Assembly (NCBI GenBank): GCA_035315185.1
Contig: DATFYE010000081.1
Location: 1-64,000, forward strand
Direction: 5' to 3'
DNA from: JADGQN01 sp035315185
GTDB lineage: Bacteria > Desulfobacterota > Syntrophorhabdia > Syntrophorhabdales > WCHB1-27
Length of the DNA: 64,000 bases
The position numbers were made by a program, and so were the translations under genes. This document shows positions 7,805-15,613 of the stretch, one piece after another. How positions within the stretch are numbered: position 1 is the stretch's first letter; every line of letters begins with the position of its first letter. The notes below the pieces were generated by a model. The model saw nothing but the letters and a program-made list of their open reading frames with translations, was not told the DNA's origin and did not search any database.

Positions 7805-9106
7805 TTACTTAAAAAATAGATTCGGAAGAAATAATGAAATCTGTGGAAAGAAAATAAGAAGAAGTAAGACTATAGACATACCCAGAAGATAGGGATATAC
7901 CCCTCTATAAACTGTATTGAGTGGCACTTTTGCGATACCGGCCACTACAAACACATTTATCGCCATCGGAGGAATGACAATTCCTATCATGGCGGCGCTA
8001 CAAATAATAATACCAAACCAAACCGGGTCATAGCCCAGCTTCAGAATCGTAGGTAAAAAAATTGGGGGTAAGAGAATTAACACCGCCATATCTTCGATGA
8101 ATTCACCGAGAAATAAGAAGAGAAGAACTAGGAGAATTATAATCATGAATGGATATATCTGTAACGAACCTACCCAATTTGAAATTGTATAGGGCACCTG
8201 TGTCACCGCAAAAAATTGACTCAGGATTGTAGCAGTCATAATCAGCGTTAGAATCATACATCCAACGACCAGAGCGTGTTTGACTGATGCTATAATGCCT
8301 TTCAGATCGATATTGTTTGATAGAAATGACACAACCAACACAACAGCAGCCCCTACTCCACCCGCTTCCGTGGGAGTAAAGAATCCTTTCGTAAGCCCTC
8401 CCAATAGCAGGACAAAGATAACGATGGGAAAACATATCGCGTAGAGGCTTCGAATTCTTTCTCCCCAGTGTGATCTCTCCCCGCGTGGTGCTATTTTCGG
8501 GTTCAGTTTAACCCAACCCACTACTGTTGCTACAAAGGAGATGCAGAATAAAATGCCTGGAATGATTCCGGCCAAAAATAACCTGCCGATTGATGTATCT
8601 GTTATGAGGCCATAAACAATCAGAGACACGGCTGGAGGAATAACGGAGCCTAGTGACCCGACAGTTGCTACGGTTCCTGTAGAGATTCTCTTATCATATC
8701 CATGCCTGTCCATTTCAGGAATCGAAAATGTTGCAAATGTGGCTGCCGTAGCTGCAGATGATCCGCACATCGTCTTGAAAATAGCCGCCGCTACGATAGT
8801 TGTCAGAGCGAGCCCGCCTGGAATATGACCTACAAATTTGTAGGCCGAATCATAAAGCCTCTTTGACATACCCGCGTTAGCTGCAATTTGACCCATAAGC
8901 ACAAAAAGAACGAGTGCCAATAGATTAAAAGATGAAAAGTTACTATACAGAGTCATAGCCGTAAGCTTCAATGCAGGGGCGACTCCGACCACGGCTGCAT
9001 ATCCCAGGAAACCTACTGCGGCCATCGCAAAGGCAATCTCAAGGCCCATCCAGAAAAACAAAAATAAGATAAAGAGGGCTATTGCAGTAATAGTCAACAC
9101 AGACAT
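7805..9106 (-). CDS. TRAP transporter large permease (DctM family)
   Basis: The large membrane subunit of a tripartite ATP-independent periplasmic transporter drives uptake of organic anions with the Na+ or H+ gradient. The 433-residue protein is almost wholly hydrophobic (about 12 helices). It shows family signatures such as PGGLALTTIVAAAIFKTMCGSS, the IPEMDRHGYD segment and repeated IPP motifs (SVIPPAVS, GIVIPPMAINVF). It is the last gene of a dctP-dctQ-dctM run, 3 bases after dctQ. Base composition here is visibly A/T-richer than the neighbouring glycolytic genes. Confidence 0.93.
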   Translation of the reverse strand: MSVLTITAIALFILFLFFWMGLEIAFAMAAVGFLGYAAVVGVAPALKLTAMTLYSNFSSFNLLALVLFVLMGQIAANAGMSKRLYDSAYKFVGHIPGGLALTTIVAAAIFKTMCGSSAATAATFATFSIPEMDRHGYDKRISTGTVATVGSLGSVIPPAVSLIVYGLITDTSIGRLFLAGIIPGILFCISFVATVVGWVKLNPKIAPRGERSHWGERIRSLYAICFPIVIFVLLLGGLTKGFFTPTEAGGVGAAVVLVVSFLSNNIDLKGIIASVKHALVVGCMILTLIMTATILSQFFAVTQVPYTISNWVGSLQIYPFMIIILLVLLFLFLGEFIEDMAVLILLPPIFLPTILKLGYDPVWFGIIICSAAMIGIVIPPMAINVFVVAGIAKVPLNTVYRGVYPYLLGMSIVLLLLIFFPQISLFLPNLFFK

Positions 9107-9109
9107 AGC

Positions 9110-9586
9110 TCATGACCTCCTGGTGAAAGACTGGAAAAGATCGTTAATGAGAACCAGGCATACGATGAAGCAGGAAAATGCCAAAAAATACGGCCCGATT
9201 GCATCTGGGATTTGCAACACCGAAGAAACTTGACCAGCCTCCCACAAACTATTGCCATAAAGCAAAGACCACCAGGTAAAAATTATGAATATGATTATCG
9301 CGAGGCATCGATTAATGATAGTGAATATTCTTTGCCAGGATTTCGGAAGACCACCTCTCCCGAACTCCATGATGACATGTGCCTTTGTAAAGGTCGTCTG
9401 CGGGAGCGAAAGCCCTACAGCAATCGCTCCCATCAAAATAGAAATCTCAAAGCCCCAGGCAATGGGCATTCTCAGCACTCTCAAAGTCACGTCAAGGCTG
9501 ATTAATAGAATAACCACCATAATCGCGAACGACGCAATAGAAAGTAACTTCTCACACACTTTTCTTGTAAATTCGTTTAGATTCAT
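9110..9586 (-). CDS. TRAP transporter small permease (DctQ family)
   Basis: The small TRAP membrane subunit partners the DctM protein that follows it. The 158-residue protein has four predicted membrane helices and the typical small-subunit features LDVTLRVLRMPIAWGFEISI and HVIMEFG. The start overlaps no other gene; the dctP gene lies 303 bases upstream across an intergenic region with a strong hairpin. The assignment rests on topology, size and context. Confidence 0.88.
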   Translation of the reverse strand: MNLNEFTRKVCEKLLSIASFAIMVVILLISLDVTLRVLRMPIAWGFEISILMGAIAVGLSLPQTTFTKAHVIMEFGRGGLPKSWQRIFTIINRCLAIIIFIIFTWWSLLYGNSLWEAGQVSSVLQIPDAIGPYFLAFSCFIVCLVLINDLFQSFTRRS

Positions 9587-9889
9587 GCCTCACCCCTTTT
9601 TTACTTAACGTAAAAAACGTTGAACGCTGAAGGAGTTTGCAGCACATTCAGCCCTTGAGGGAGCGCGTCGTGTTTGCTCATGGAGGCGAAAAACTCCTGA
9701 GCCGTTCCGCTACCTGCCCGCAAAGGACCTTCTTAGGGTATTCCGTGCTCCGCGCCACGTGGTACTTGATAACACATGCCGCGTGAGAAGTTTCCGGTAA
9801 GCACGTCATGCTACTAACGTCTTCGCCTGCATGCGTCCCTTTCTCCCCGTGGGAATAACACCCACGGGGAGCCCGTCGAACTAAGACCT
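9587..9889. other. 303-base gap between dctP and dctQ
   Basis: No convincing gene is visible on either strand. The only marked structure is the hairpin at 9843-9871 close to the dctP stop. The rest looks like unconstrained spacer; a gap this long between TRAP binding-protein and permease genes is larger than usual and could be the scar of a lost gene. Confidence 0.5.
9843..9871 (-). promoter_or_regulatory. 11-bp perfect stem-loop just downstream of dctP
   Basis: CTCCCCGTGGG (9843-9853) and CCCACGGGGAG (9861-9871) form a perfect 11-bp stem with a 7-base loop, 19 bases past the dctP stop on the minus strand. No U-run follows in that direction, so it looks like an mRNA-protecting or attenuating hairpin that would raise binding-protein levels over permease levels, rather than a classic terminator. 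The structure is seen; the role is inferred. Confidence 0.6.
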
Positions 9890-10909
9890 CTACGGGTTTG
9901 TAGAATATTTCTTTAAAATGACTTTAGCCTCTTCATAGACCTTTTTTGCCGGCAGACCTTTGCTTTCCAAGTCTTTAAGGCTCTGTTCAATGACAGGATC
10001 GCACGCTTTCAACCACCGCGCTCTTTCTGCTGGTGCAAGAAGAATTTGTTCGACACCTGCTTTCTTTGCTATTTCCAGATTCTGTGCAGTAATGCCGTCA
10101 ATAATTTTTCCACCCCTCTCGACAACTCTCTTGCCTGAGAGGTCATCAATAATTTTCTTCACATCCGGTGGAAGGCCATCAAATACTTTCTTATTTATGC
10201 CGAAGCCACATGGATAAGAGAACAGTTTTACGTCAGTTATGAACTTCGATACTTCGTGGGCCCTGAAATCCTTAATAGCTGCGTATGGCAACAGCGCCCC
10301 GTCAACCAGTCCCCGGTTCATTGCATCATAAACATCACTGGTTGGGAGCTGGACCGGGGCCGCGCCCCACGCTTGCGTAATTTTTATCTGCATGGGCACT
10401 GCAGCTCTGATTTTCATGCCCTTGATATCTTCCAATTTTCTCACGGGTTTTCTCGTCGTGTACACGCAGTAAGGATCCAGGCCATACAGAGCGAGTATTT
10501 TGACATCTTTAAATTCCGGCTGAAGATATTTCTCGTAGATATCCCATACCGTCAAACCATAGGGCGTTGCGGAGGGGATCTCCATAGGCAGTTCCAATAC
10601 CGAGCTCAGCGGAAAACGTCCTGGAGTAAACCCCAACGTAAACCATGCGATATCGACAATGCCCTGACTCACCATCTCGTAGTGGTCCTTAGCTTTTCCT
10701 AATGCCTCACTCGGATAGAGGGCAATTTTTACCCTACCATTGGTTTTTTGTTCGACTTCCTTAGCCCAAAGGGCATAATTTTCATGCGGCGCGCTTTCGG
10801 GCGACATAAAGGATGAAAATCGCAAAGTTGTTTGAGCATAAGAATTAGTTTGAGATATGAGAGAAACAAACAATAAGGTTAATACCAGCAGCATAAATCT
10901 CTTTGTCAT
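9890..10909 (-). CDS. TRAP transporter substrate-binding protein (DctP family)
   Basis: Periplasmic binding protein delivering a carboxylate to the DctQM permease. The 339-residue protein has a signal peptide (about 1-25, ending NSYAQ), then TTLRFSSFM, the KIALYPSEALGK loop, and MKIRAA near residue 165, carrying the Arg that in this family binds the substrate carboxylate. GGVEQILLAP-type C-terminal features are also typical. The gene lies 33 bases after ubiD in the same direction, so the ligand may be an aromatic or unsaturated acid handled by the decarboxylase. Confidence 0.92.
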   Translation of the reverse strand: MTKRFMLLVLTLLFVSLISQTNSYAQTTLRFSSFMSPESAPHENYALWAKEVEQKTNGRVKIALYPSEALGKAKDHYEMVSQGIVDIAWFTLGFTPGRFPLSSVLELPMEIPSATPYGLTVWDIYEKYLQPEFKDVKILALYGLDPYCVYTTRKPVRKLEDIKGMKIRAAVPMQIKITQAWGAAPVQLPTSDVYDAMNRGLVDGALLPYAAIKDFRAHEVSKFITDVKLFSYPCGFGINKKVFDGLPPDVKKIIDDLSGKRVVERGGKIIDGITAQNLEIAKKAGVEQILLAPAERARWLKACDPVIEQSLKDLESKGLPAKKVYEEAKVILKKYSTNP

Positions 10910-10942
10910 GGCTAAACCCCCCTTTGTATGTTTTTTTAAAGC

Positions 10943-12547
10943 CTAAATCTTGCTCCTCCTTTGGGCTTGCTTCTCGCCCGTCCTATAGTATTCTCCCTGG
11001 ATAGCCATTTTTGCTTCCTCTTGCTCCTCTCCTGTCCAGAACCCCAAGTTATAGCCCCACCAGGGCTCATGCAACCTCAGAGCAGGCAACCCCTCTTGCT
11101 GCCAAATCTTCACAGCCTCCTCCATGAGTTCCTTACTTGGTAAGGATACAGGAGTATAGTCCCACTTTCGCGTCGCATCGATCAGGAGAATAGAAGGCTG
11201 TGGGATATCGAGATAGGGAGGCACTCGCTTAACCGTTTCCGTAAGAGGCTCCAAGGAGGGATCAAGGGCGGCCTCTATCGTAGCCGGCGCATCGCGTGAG
11301 ATCTTAATATCCCGGTGGGGCTGCACCGAGAAAGCTATCGCCCAGCCGACTGAATCCATATCACGCGGATCGATATCCTCGTCCACTGCAATAAAGATCT
11401 TGTTAGACCCGAGGCGTGCCGCCATAGCATCCAGAACTGCCCAAGCCCTGGGGGCTCCCGTACGCTTTAGCCGGATAACCATGACATTGCCGCTACAAGA
11501 TGGAGGGAGACCCACATCGATAACCTCAGCGATACCTTTGTCGTATCTGAGGTACTTGTAGATCTCATTCTCCTGTGCTAAGCCCCAGACTACCATGCCT
11601 TCGCTGGGAGTGAACTGGCTTATGTAGTTCTGCCAGATGGCACCCTTACGATGGGTTATACACTTAATGGTGAAATAAGGGGCTATTCTACGTACCGACA
11701 TGTAACCAGGGAATTCGCCGAAGGGACCTTCAGGCTCAACTTCATCGGTGCTCACCTCCCCCTCGAATACCATCTCAGCATAGGCAGGGACCTCTAAGTC
11801 CACGGTTTTGCACTTCACCAGCTCCACGGGTTCACCGGCAATACCACCTGCCACAGCATATTCATTGACCCCGTAGCCATACCTGGTCGACGCAACATAG
11901 CCAATATTCGGGGAGGTACCGTTCACGATGGCGGCGGGCATGGGCTGGCCCCGCTCCTTCCACTTTCGCCAGTGCACGGCGATGTGCTTATCCGCCGAAG
12001 CGAAATAGAGCCCGGTACGCGTGGGGGACTTTATCTGAGTTCGGTAGGTGCCGACATTGCAGAGGCCGGTTTCTGGATCCTTGGTCACCCAACAAGGAGC
12101 CGCCATATAAGGCGCGATGTCGAAGCCAGGAGTAGAAATAGGAATTGGAAATTCATCCAGGCCCCCGTGCTCTAATAAACCATCCCCAATATGAATTTCT
12201 TCATGTACAGGGCCCCAATCCACCAGCTTGGGTGCGATAGGCCGGGCTTCCGCCTGGGCCATTTTCTCACTAATCTCCTCAGGCTTGCACATCAGTCCGA
12301 TGGCGTAGACTTGACGCGAAGCAGCAAGATTGCAACAAGTAACAGGAGTGACGTATTTTCGCCCTCGGCTATCGCTCACGTTTTCAAAGAGCCAGCCTTT
12401 GCGCTCCTCCTCCGGCAAGCCCCGGAACTGAAGTCTCATCAGAGGATGAAGTTGAGTATCTTTATTAATCTCCCTGGTGACTCTAATCAGCTTGCCTACA
12501 TCTTCCAGGGTTTTGAGATGCTCACGTAGGTCTTTATAATAAGTCAT
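10943..12547 (-). CDS. UbiD family prenylated-FMN-dependent (de)carboxylase
   Basis: UbiD enzymes reversibly decarboxylate aromatic or alpha,beta-unsaturated acids with prenylated FMN. The 534-residue protein carries the core features: YGVNEYAVAGGIAGEPVELVKCKT, the EGPFGEFPGY motif with the catalytic Glu, and IDVGLPPSCSGNVMVIRLK. No UbiX flavin prenyltransferase is nearby, so the cofactor must come from elsewhere. It is co-directional with the TRAP genes downstream and a hyuA/hyuB remnant and VOC gene upstream. The exact substrate is unknown; the family is clear. Confidence 0.92.
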   Translation of the reverse strand: MTYYKDLREHLKTLEDVGKLIRVTREINKDTQLHPLMRLQFRGLPEEERKGWLFENVSDSRGRKYVTPVTCCNLAASRQVYAIGLMCKPEEISEKMAQAEARPIAPKLVDWGPVHEEIHIGDGLLEHGGLDEFPIPISTPGFDIAPYMAAPCWVTKDPETGLCNVGTYRTQIKSPTRTGLYFASADKHIAVHWRKWKERGQPMPAAIVNGTSPNIGYVASTRYGYGVNEYAVAGGIAGEPVELVKCKTVDLEVPAYAEMVFEGEVSTDEVEPEGPFGEFPGYMSVRRIAPYFTIKCITHRKGAIWQNYISQFTPSEGMVVWGLAQENEIYKYLRYDKGIAEVIDVGLPPSCSGNVMVIRLKRTGAPRAWAVLDAMAARLGSNKIFIAVDEDIDPRDMDSVGWAIAFSVQPHRDIKISRDAPATIEAALDPSLEPLTETVKRVPPYLDIPQPSILLIDATRKWDYTPVSLPSKELMEEAVKIWQQEGLPALRLHEPWWGYNLGFWTGEEQEEAKMAIQGEYYRTGEKQAQRRSKI

Positions 12548-12606
12548 GTCTCTAACCCTCCATTTGCCCGTGTAATGAACTCTCGTGATAAAAATGTCGT
12601 TTGGTT

Positions 12607-12753
12607 TTATCCACCTTTGCCTTTCTGAGCCTTCATCTGTCTTCTCAGTTCCTCTCTCGCCTTAAGGAATTTGGCCGTGCTAATCTTCCGATCTTTGTCC
12701 ATGAGCAGGGCGTCAGTAAACGTTCCGCCAGTATCGATCACTATCTCGAACAT
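12607..12753 (-). pseudogene. hyuA-hyuB deletion remnant (N-terminus of HyuA fused to C-terminus of HyuB)
   Basis: A 48-codon open frame. Residues 1-29 (MFEIVIDTGGTFTDALLMDK and onward to AKF) are nearly identical to the start of the intact HyuA encoded on the minus strand ending at 49957. Residues 30-48 (LKAREELRRQMKAQKGKGG) resemble the basic tail of HyuB proteins, such as TELRKKLKARKAKGG. The frame therefore looks like what is left after an in-frame deletion of most of a hyuA-hyuB pair. It lies between the VOC gene and ubiD in the same direction. The HyuA part is strongly supported; the HyuB part is less so because the tail is of low complexity. Confidence 0.75.
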
Positions 12754-12966
12754 CGCGGTCCCGCTTTTGCTATGGTTAGACTTCGGCATACGCCTCAATC
12801 TCAGGTCCGGCCTGACAAGGTGCGGATCCAGAGCTTCGTGACTGTCGTACTTCAGACTGAGGCCGTGGAACAGACAAGGATTTTTGTGCTGAGGCATCCT
12901 AGTATTTCTGCGATAGTAGCAGGGCAAGAAATTTGTGTCAAGCAGTTTCTTATTGTGTGCAGTTTT

Positions 12967-13416
12967 TTATTTGCGCTCGAGGATTTCGAGAATAACACCA
13001 ATCATACTTTCAGTATCCATAAAAGCAAACTTAACATGCTCGTCTTCGCCACGCTGCAAAACCCCAATCCCCATTTTCTCAAACCTAGCCAATTCCTCGC
13101 TCAGATCACTCACAAACGCCCCAATATGGTGGACACCTTCGCCCTTAGCGCGTAGAAACTCTCGCCAAATGCTAGGTCCCTTTCCAGGTTCAATTAATTC
13201 AATTTCCATACCCCCGGCTTCGCAAAAAGCCAATTTCCCTTCATACTCTTTCCTCCTACCGTGCACAATTCCATCAGGGAAGACCACATCAAACACTCTT
13301 GAAAAACTAGTGCCTAAGACTGCACTAAATCGCTCCATAGCCTTCTTCCTATCTCTGACCGCAATACAAACATGCTCAATTTTGAGTGAGGCAGACTTCT
13401 TCTGACCTTTCTCCAT
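12967..13416 (-). CDS. VOC superfamily protein (glyoxalase / methylmalonyl-CoA epimerase-like)
   Basis: A 149-residue protein of the vicinal-oxygen-chelate fold: two beta-alpha-beta-beta-beta modules, with KIEHVCIAVRDRKKAMERF starting the first and EGVHHIGAFVSDLSEELARF starting the second. His in IEHV, His in HHIG and Glu in the terminal strands could be metal ligands, as in methylmalonyl-CoA epimerase. I placed the start at ATG 13416 because AAAGGAGAG lies 8-9 bases upstream; a longer start at 13455 lacks one. First gene of the VOC-remnant-ubiD-TRAP run. The substrate is unknown. Confidence 0.8.
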   Translation of the reverse strand: MEKGQKKSASLKIEHVCIAVRDRKKAMERFSAVLGTSFSRVFDVVFPDGIVHGRRKEYEGKLAFCEAGGMEIELIEPGKGPSIWREFLRAKGEGVHHIGAFVSDLSEELARFEKMGIGVLQRGEDEHVKFAFMDTESMIGVILEILERK

Positions 13417-14051
13417 TTCTTGCTCTCCTTTTCTCATGATGCTAGTAGTTACCACAACTAAGTGGATACGTGTCTATGGGACGGCGTGGGATCGGGGCTC
13501 TTGCATTGTCGCAAGAGACGCTCTATCTCTGTGCCAGTCAATCCTTCGTCGATTTCCGCCACAATCTTCATGATGCAAGTCAAATGTTCCGAGTCAAATA
13601 GGTCGACCTTCTGCAAGTCACTTCCCCGTTACAGAGCTATGACGTCGGACATCTTTTTTTATGCTTATTCCGCACTTGATGCAATTCTATGGCCCGTCAG
13701 CGTGTTGTGTCAAGAAATAGTTGCAAAAAGGGCCTTCAAAACGGTCGGTAGGTACGAAGAAGTGGCTTTATGCGGGCGTTCCGCTCGACCATTTTCGCTT
13801 TACCATTTGTTACTTTTGTTGTATTGTGTGACTCCCTCAAAGATGAGACATGGCCAGGATATGAGGCGTTGCACAAGATATCCTGAAACTGCCTGAACCT
13901 GAACAGGAGCGACTGGTTTTCGGCCTCTGTCTTAGAGAAGGAGAAGTGATGCGCGTGGGGTCTCTTGGCGCGGATGAAAGTCTAAGGGTAGCTCTTGTGG
14001 CTTCTGACCACCAGCCAGGGATAGACCAGCGTCAAACAAGGAGGAAGAGTG
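13417..14051. other. 635-base region without an intact gene
   Basis: This separates the minus-strand UbiD/TRAP cluster from the plus-strand PreA-like operon. It holds the degraded minus-strand frame at 13458-13628 and, near its end, a strong AAGGAGG ribosome-binding site (14038-14044) for the next gene. A plus-strand frame at 13462-13896 has no family resemblance and I do not accept it. No repeat of the MarR-type operator was seen here. Confidence 0.5.
13458..13628 (-). pseudogene. truncated hypothetical protein fragment
   Basis: The minus-strand frame is open for 57 codons and contains LQKVDLFDSEHLTCIMKIV, then GLTGTEIERLLRQCKSPDP, which reads like a genuine N-terminal protein module (acidic start, helix, GLTGxEIxxLL) known to me from uncharacterised bacterial proteins. 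There is no good start codon with a ribosome-binding site, a TAA lies in frame just upstream, and the frame ends abruptly after SPDPTPS. I read it as a relic of a longer gene. Protein-like character is my judgement; identity is unknown. Confidence 0.4.
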
Positions 14052-15374
14052 ATGATCGACCTGAATGTCAAGTTCGCCGGATTGGATTTCAGGAACCCCA
14101 TCTCAATCGCTGCACATTGCCCCGCGGTACCCCGGAGGGATCTGGTTACTCCGGAAATCGATATGAAGTTGTGGAGAAAATATTATGAGGGGGGCGTTGG
14201 CTCCATTACAACGGGGACGATATTTTTCGATGAAATGCTGAATGCCCGCGGGTCAACCCGATTTTGCCCCATTGGTACGAAGGGGTTTGCTGAGCGGGAA
14301 GGGGCATTGGGCGCTGCGACCATGCCTGATTGCCTCTGGCCCCGGACGCCGGGTCTTGAGGCTGTTGCTCGGGCAAAGAAGGAGTTCAACGACATCCGGA
14401 TCATAGCCAGCATTATGGGGCTGGAAGCAGACCTGAAAGGCTGGGCATCACTCGCCCTCGAAGCGGAGCAAGCCGGTGCTGATGCCGTAGAGCTGAATCT
14501 AGGATCCGTGATGATGATGGAGTCAGCAGAGCAGGCACTTAAAGGCATTGGCACAAGAACCTCACTGCCTGCCGGAGCCATAGTCGGACTGGTGCCACCG
14601 GTGGTGGCTGAGATCGTAAAGGCCATCAAGAAGACGGCCCGTCTGCCTGTGATTATAAAGGTGACACCCGAGCTCGGCTTTTACGGCTTGCTTGGCGCCC
14701 TGCCCCACTACAAAGAGTCCGGGGTGGACGGGCTCTTATGTTCCCATAGCATCATGGCGGTTGCGCCGCCCGACATCTATAATCAGGGCGCCACTTCCTT
14801 CCCTCAGTTTAAGAAGACCACCTGGTGGTCTTCAATTGGGGCATGGAACCGGCTGGTCTCATACAGGGATGTATCCTGCGTAAGTAAGTATGCGCCTGAC
14901 ATTGATGTCGAGGCCTGCGGAGGTTTCGTTATTCCTGAGCACGTGATTGAGGTGATGATGCTTGGCGCCAGAGTGGTTCAGCTCTCATCAGGCATCTTCA
15001 TGAACGGTCTCAGCTGGCCTGGACGCGTGGTCACCTTTCTGCGGAAGTACATGGAGCAGCAAGGGTATAGGAGCACGGATGAGTTCATCGGGCTAGGTTT
15101 ACGGAACATCGTTGAAATGGGAGAGGCGCAGGAGGAATACAGAGGACAGGTAGGTGTCGTCATAGCCCACATCGATTACGACAAATGCGTGGGTCCAGAC
15201 AGCTGCCGCGTTTGTCTTGATACTTGGTGCATTGCCACCTATGAGGAAGAAGGCAAAGCCAAGGTAGATCGCGACATGTGTTGTGGGTGCAATCTCTGCG
15301 TCATGAGATGTCCCCACGGTGCGAGGAGGTTGGATGCCGAAGAGGCGAAAAACGTCTTGAAGGAGATGCCATGA
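14052..15374 (+). CDS. PreA/dihydroorotate dehydrogenase-like protein with C-terminal 4Fe-4S domain
   Basis: The 440-residue protein begins as a DHOD-type FMN barrel (IDLNVKFAGLDFRNPISIAA), like PreA of dihydropyrimidine dehydrogenase. It ends in a cysteine-rich domain (about 375-425) with CVGPDSCRVC and CCGCNLCVMRCP for one or two iron-sulfur clusters. The barrel motif that normally reads NLSCPH is NLGSVM here, and the usual catalytic Cys loop is not evident, so it is unlikely to be an ordinary pyrimidine dehydrogenase. AAGGAGG at 14038-14044 supports ATG 14052. It overlaps the following ferredoxin by 4 bases; the three genes form one redox operon. Confidence 0.85.
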   Translation: MIDLNVKFAGLDFRNPISIAAHCPAVPRRDLVTPEIDMKLWRKYYEGGVGSITTGTIFFDEMLNARGSTRFCPIGTKGFAEREGALGAATMPDCLWPRTPGLEAVARAKKEFNDIRIIASIMGLEADLKGWASLALEAEQAGADAVELNLGSVMMMESAEQALKGIGTRTSLPAGAIVGLVPPVVAEIVKAIKKTARLPVIIKVTPELGFYGLLGALPHYKESGVDGLLCSHSIMAVAPPDIYNQGATSFPQFKKTTWWSSIGAWNRLVSYRDVSCVSKYAPDIDVEACGGFVIPEHVIEVMMLGARVVQLSSGIFMNGLSWPGRVVTFLRKYMEQQGYRSTDEFIGLGLRNIVEMGEAQEEYRGQVGVVIAHIDYDKCVGPDSCRVCLDTWCIATYEEEGKAKVDRDMCCGCNLCVMRCPHGARRLDAEEAKNVLKEMP

Positions 15375-15613
15375 TTGAATCGATTGATGAACAGAAATGC
15401 ACCGGCTGCGGGATTTGCGTCGATCGCTGTCCTCTCGATACCCTGCGACTCAAGGAGTCTCCGCCGGAAGGAAAAAAAGCCTACATCGCCTATCCCGATG
15501 ACTGCATGACGTGCTTTGAATGCGAAGTGGAATGTCCCTCGGACGCCGTAAACGTTCACCCGTTCAAAGAGGAACTTCCACGCACCCTCGACTACGGAAA
15601 GGGAGGTGCGTGA
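15371..15613 (+). CDS. 2x[4Fe-4S] ferredoxin-type protein
   Basis: An 80-residue ferredoxin-like subunit with two clusters: CTGCGICVDRCP (about 11-22) and CMTCFECEVECP (about 46-57). I set the start at ATG 15371, which overlaps the upstream stop as ATGA; the spacing and the N-terminus MIESIDEQKC fit. It overlaps the next flavoprotein by one base (TGATG). In organisation it mirrors the B subunit of AprAB-like enzymes: a small ferredoxin beside an FrdA/AprA-type flavoprotein. Confidence 0.9.
   Translation: MIESIDEQKCTGCGICVDRCPLDTLRLKESPPEGKKAYIAYPDDCMTCFECEVECPSDAVNVHPFKEELPRTLDYGKGGA

Noticed and set aside
7651..12789. CTTCGGCAT at the tRNA-Leu end and again at 12781-12789 as an attachment-site repeat
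   Set aside because: Only nine bases match, which can occur by chance in a 64-kb window, and no integrase is present.
13462..13896. 144-codon plus-strand open frame
   Set aside because: No ribosome-binding site, no family resemblance, and it covers the protein-like fragment on the other strand.
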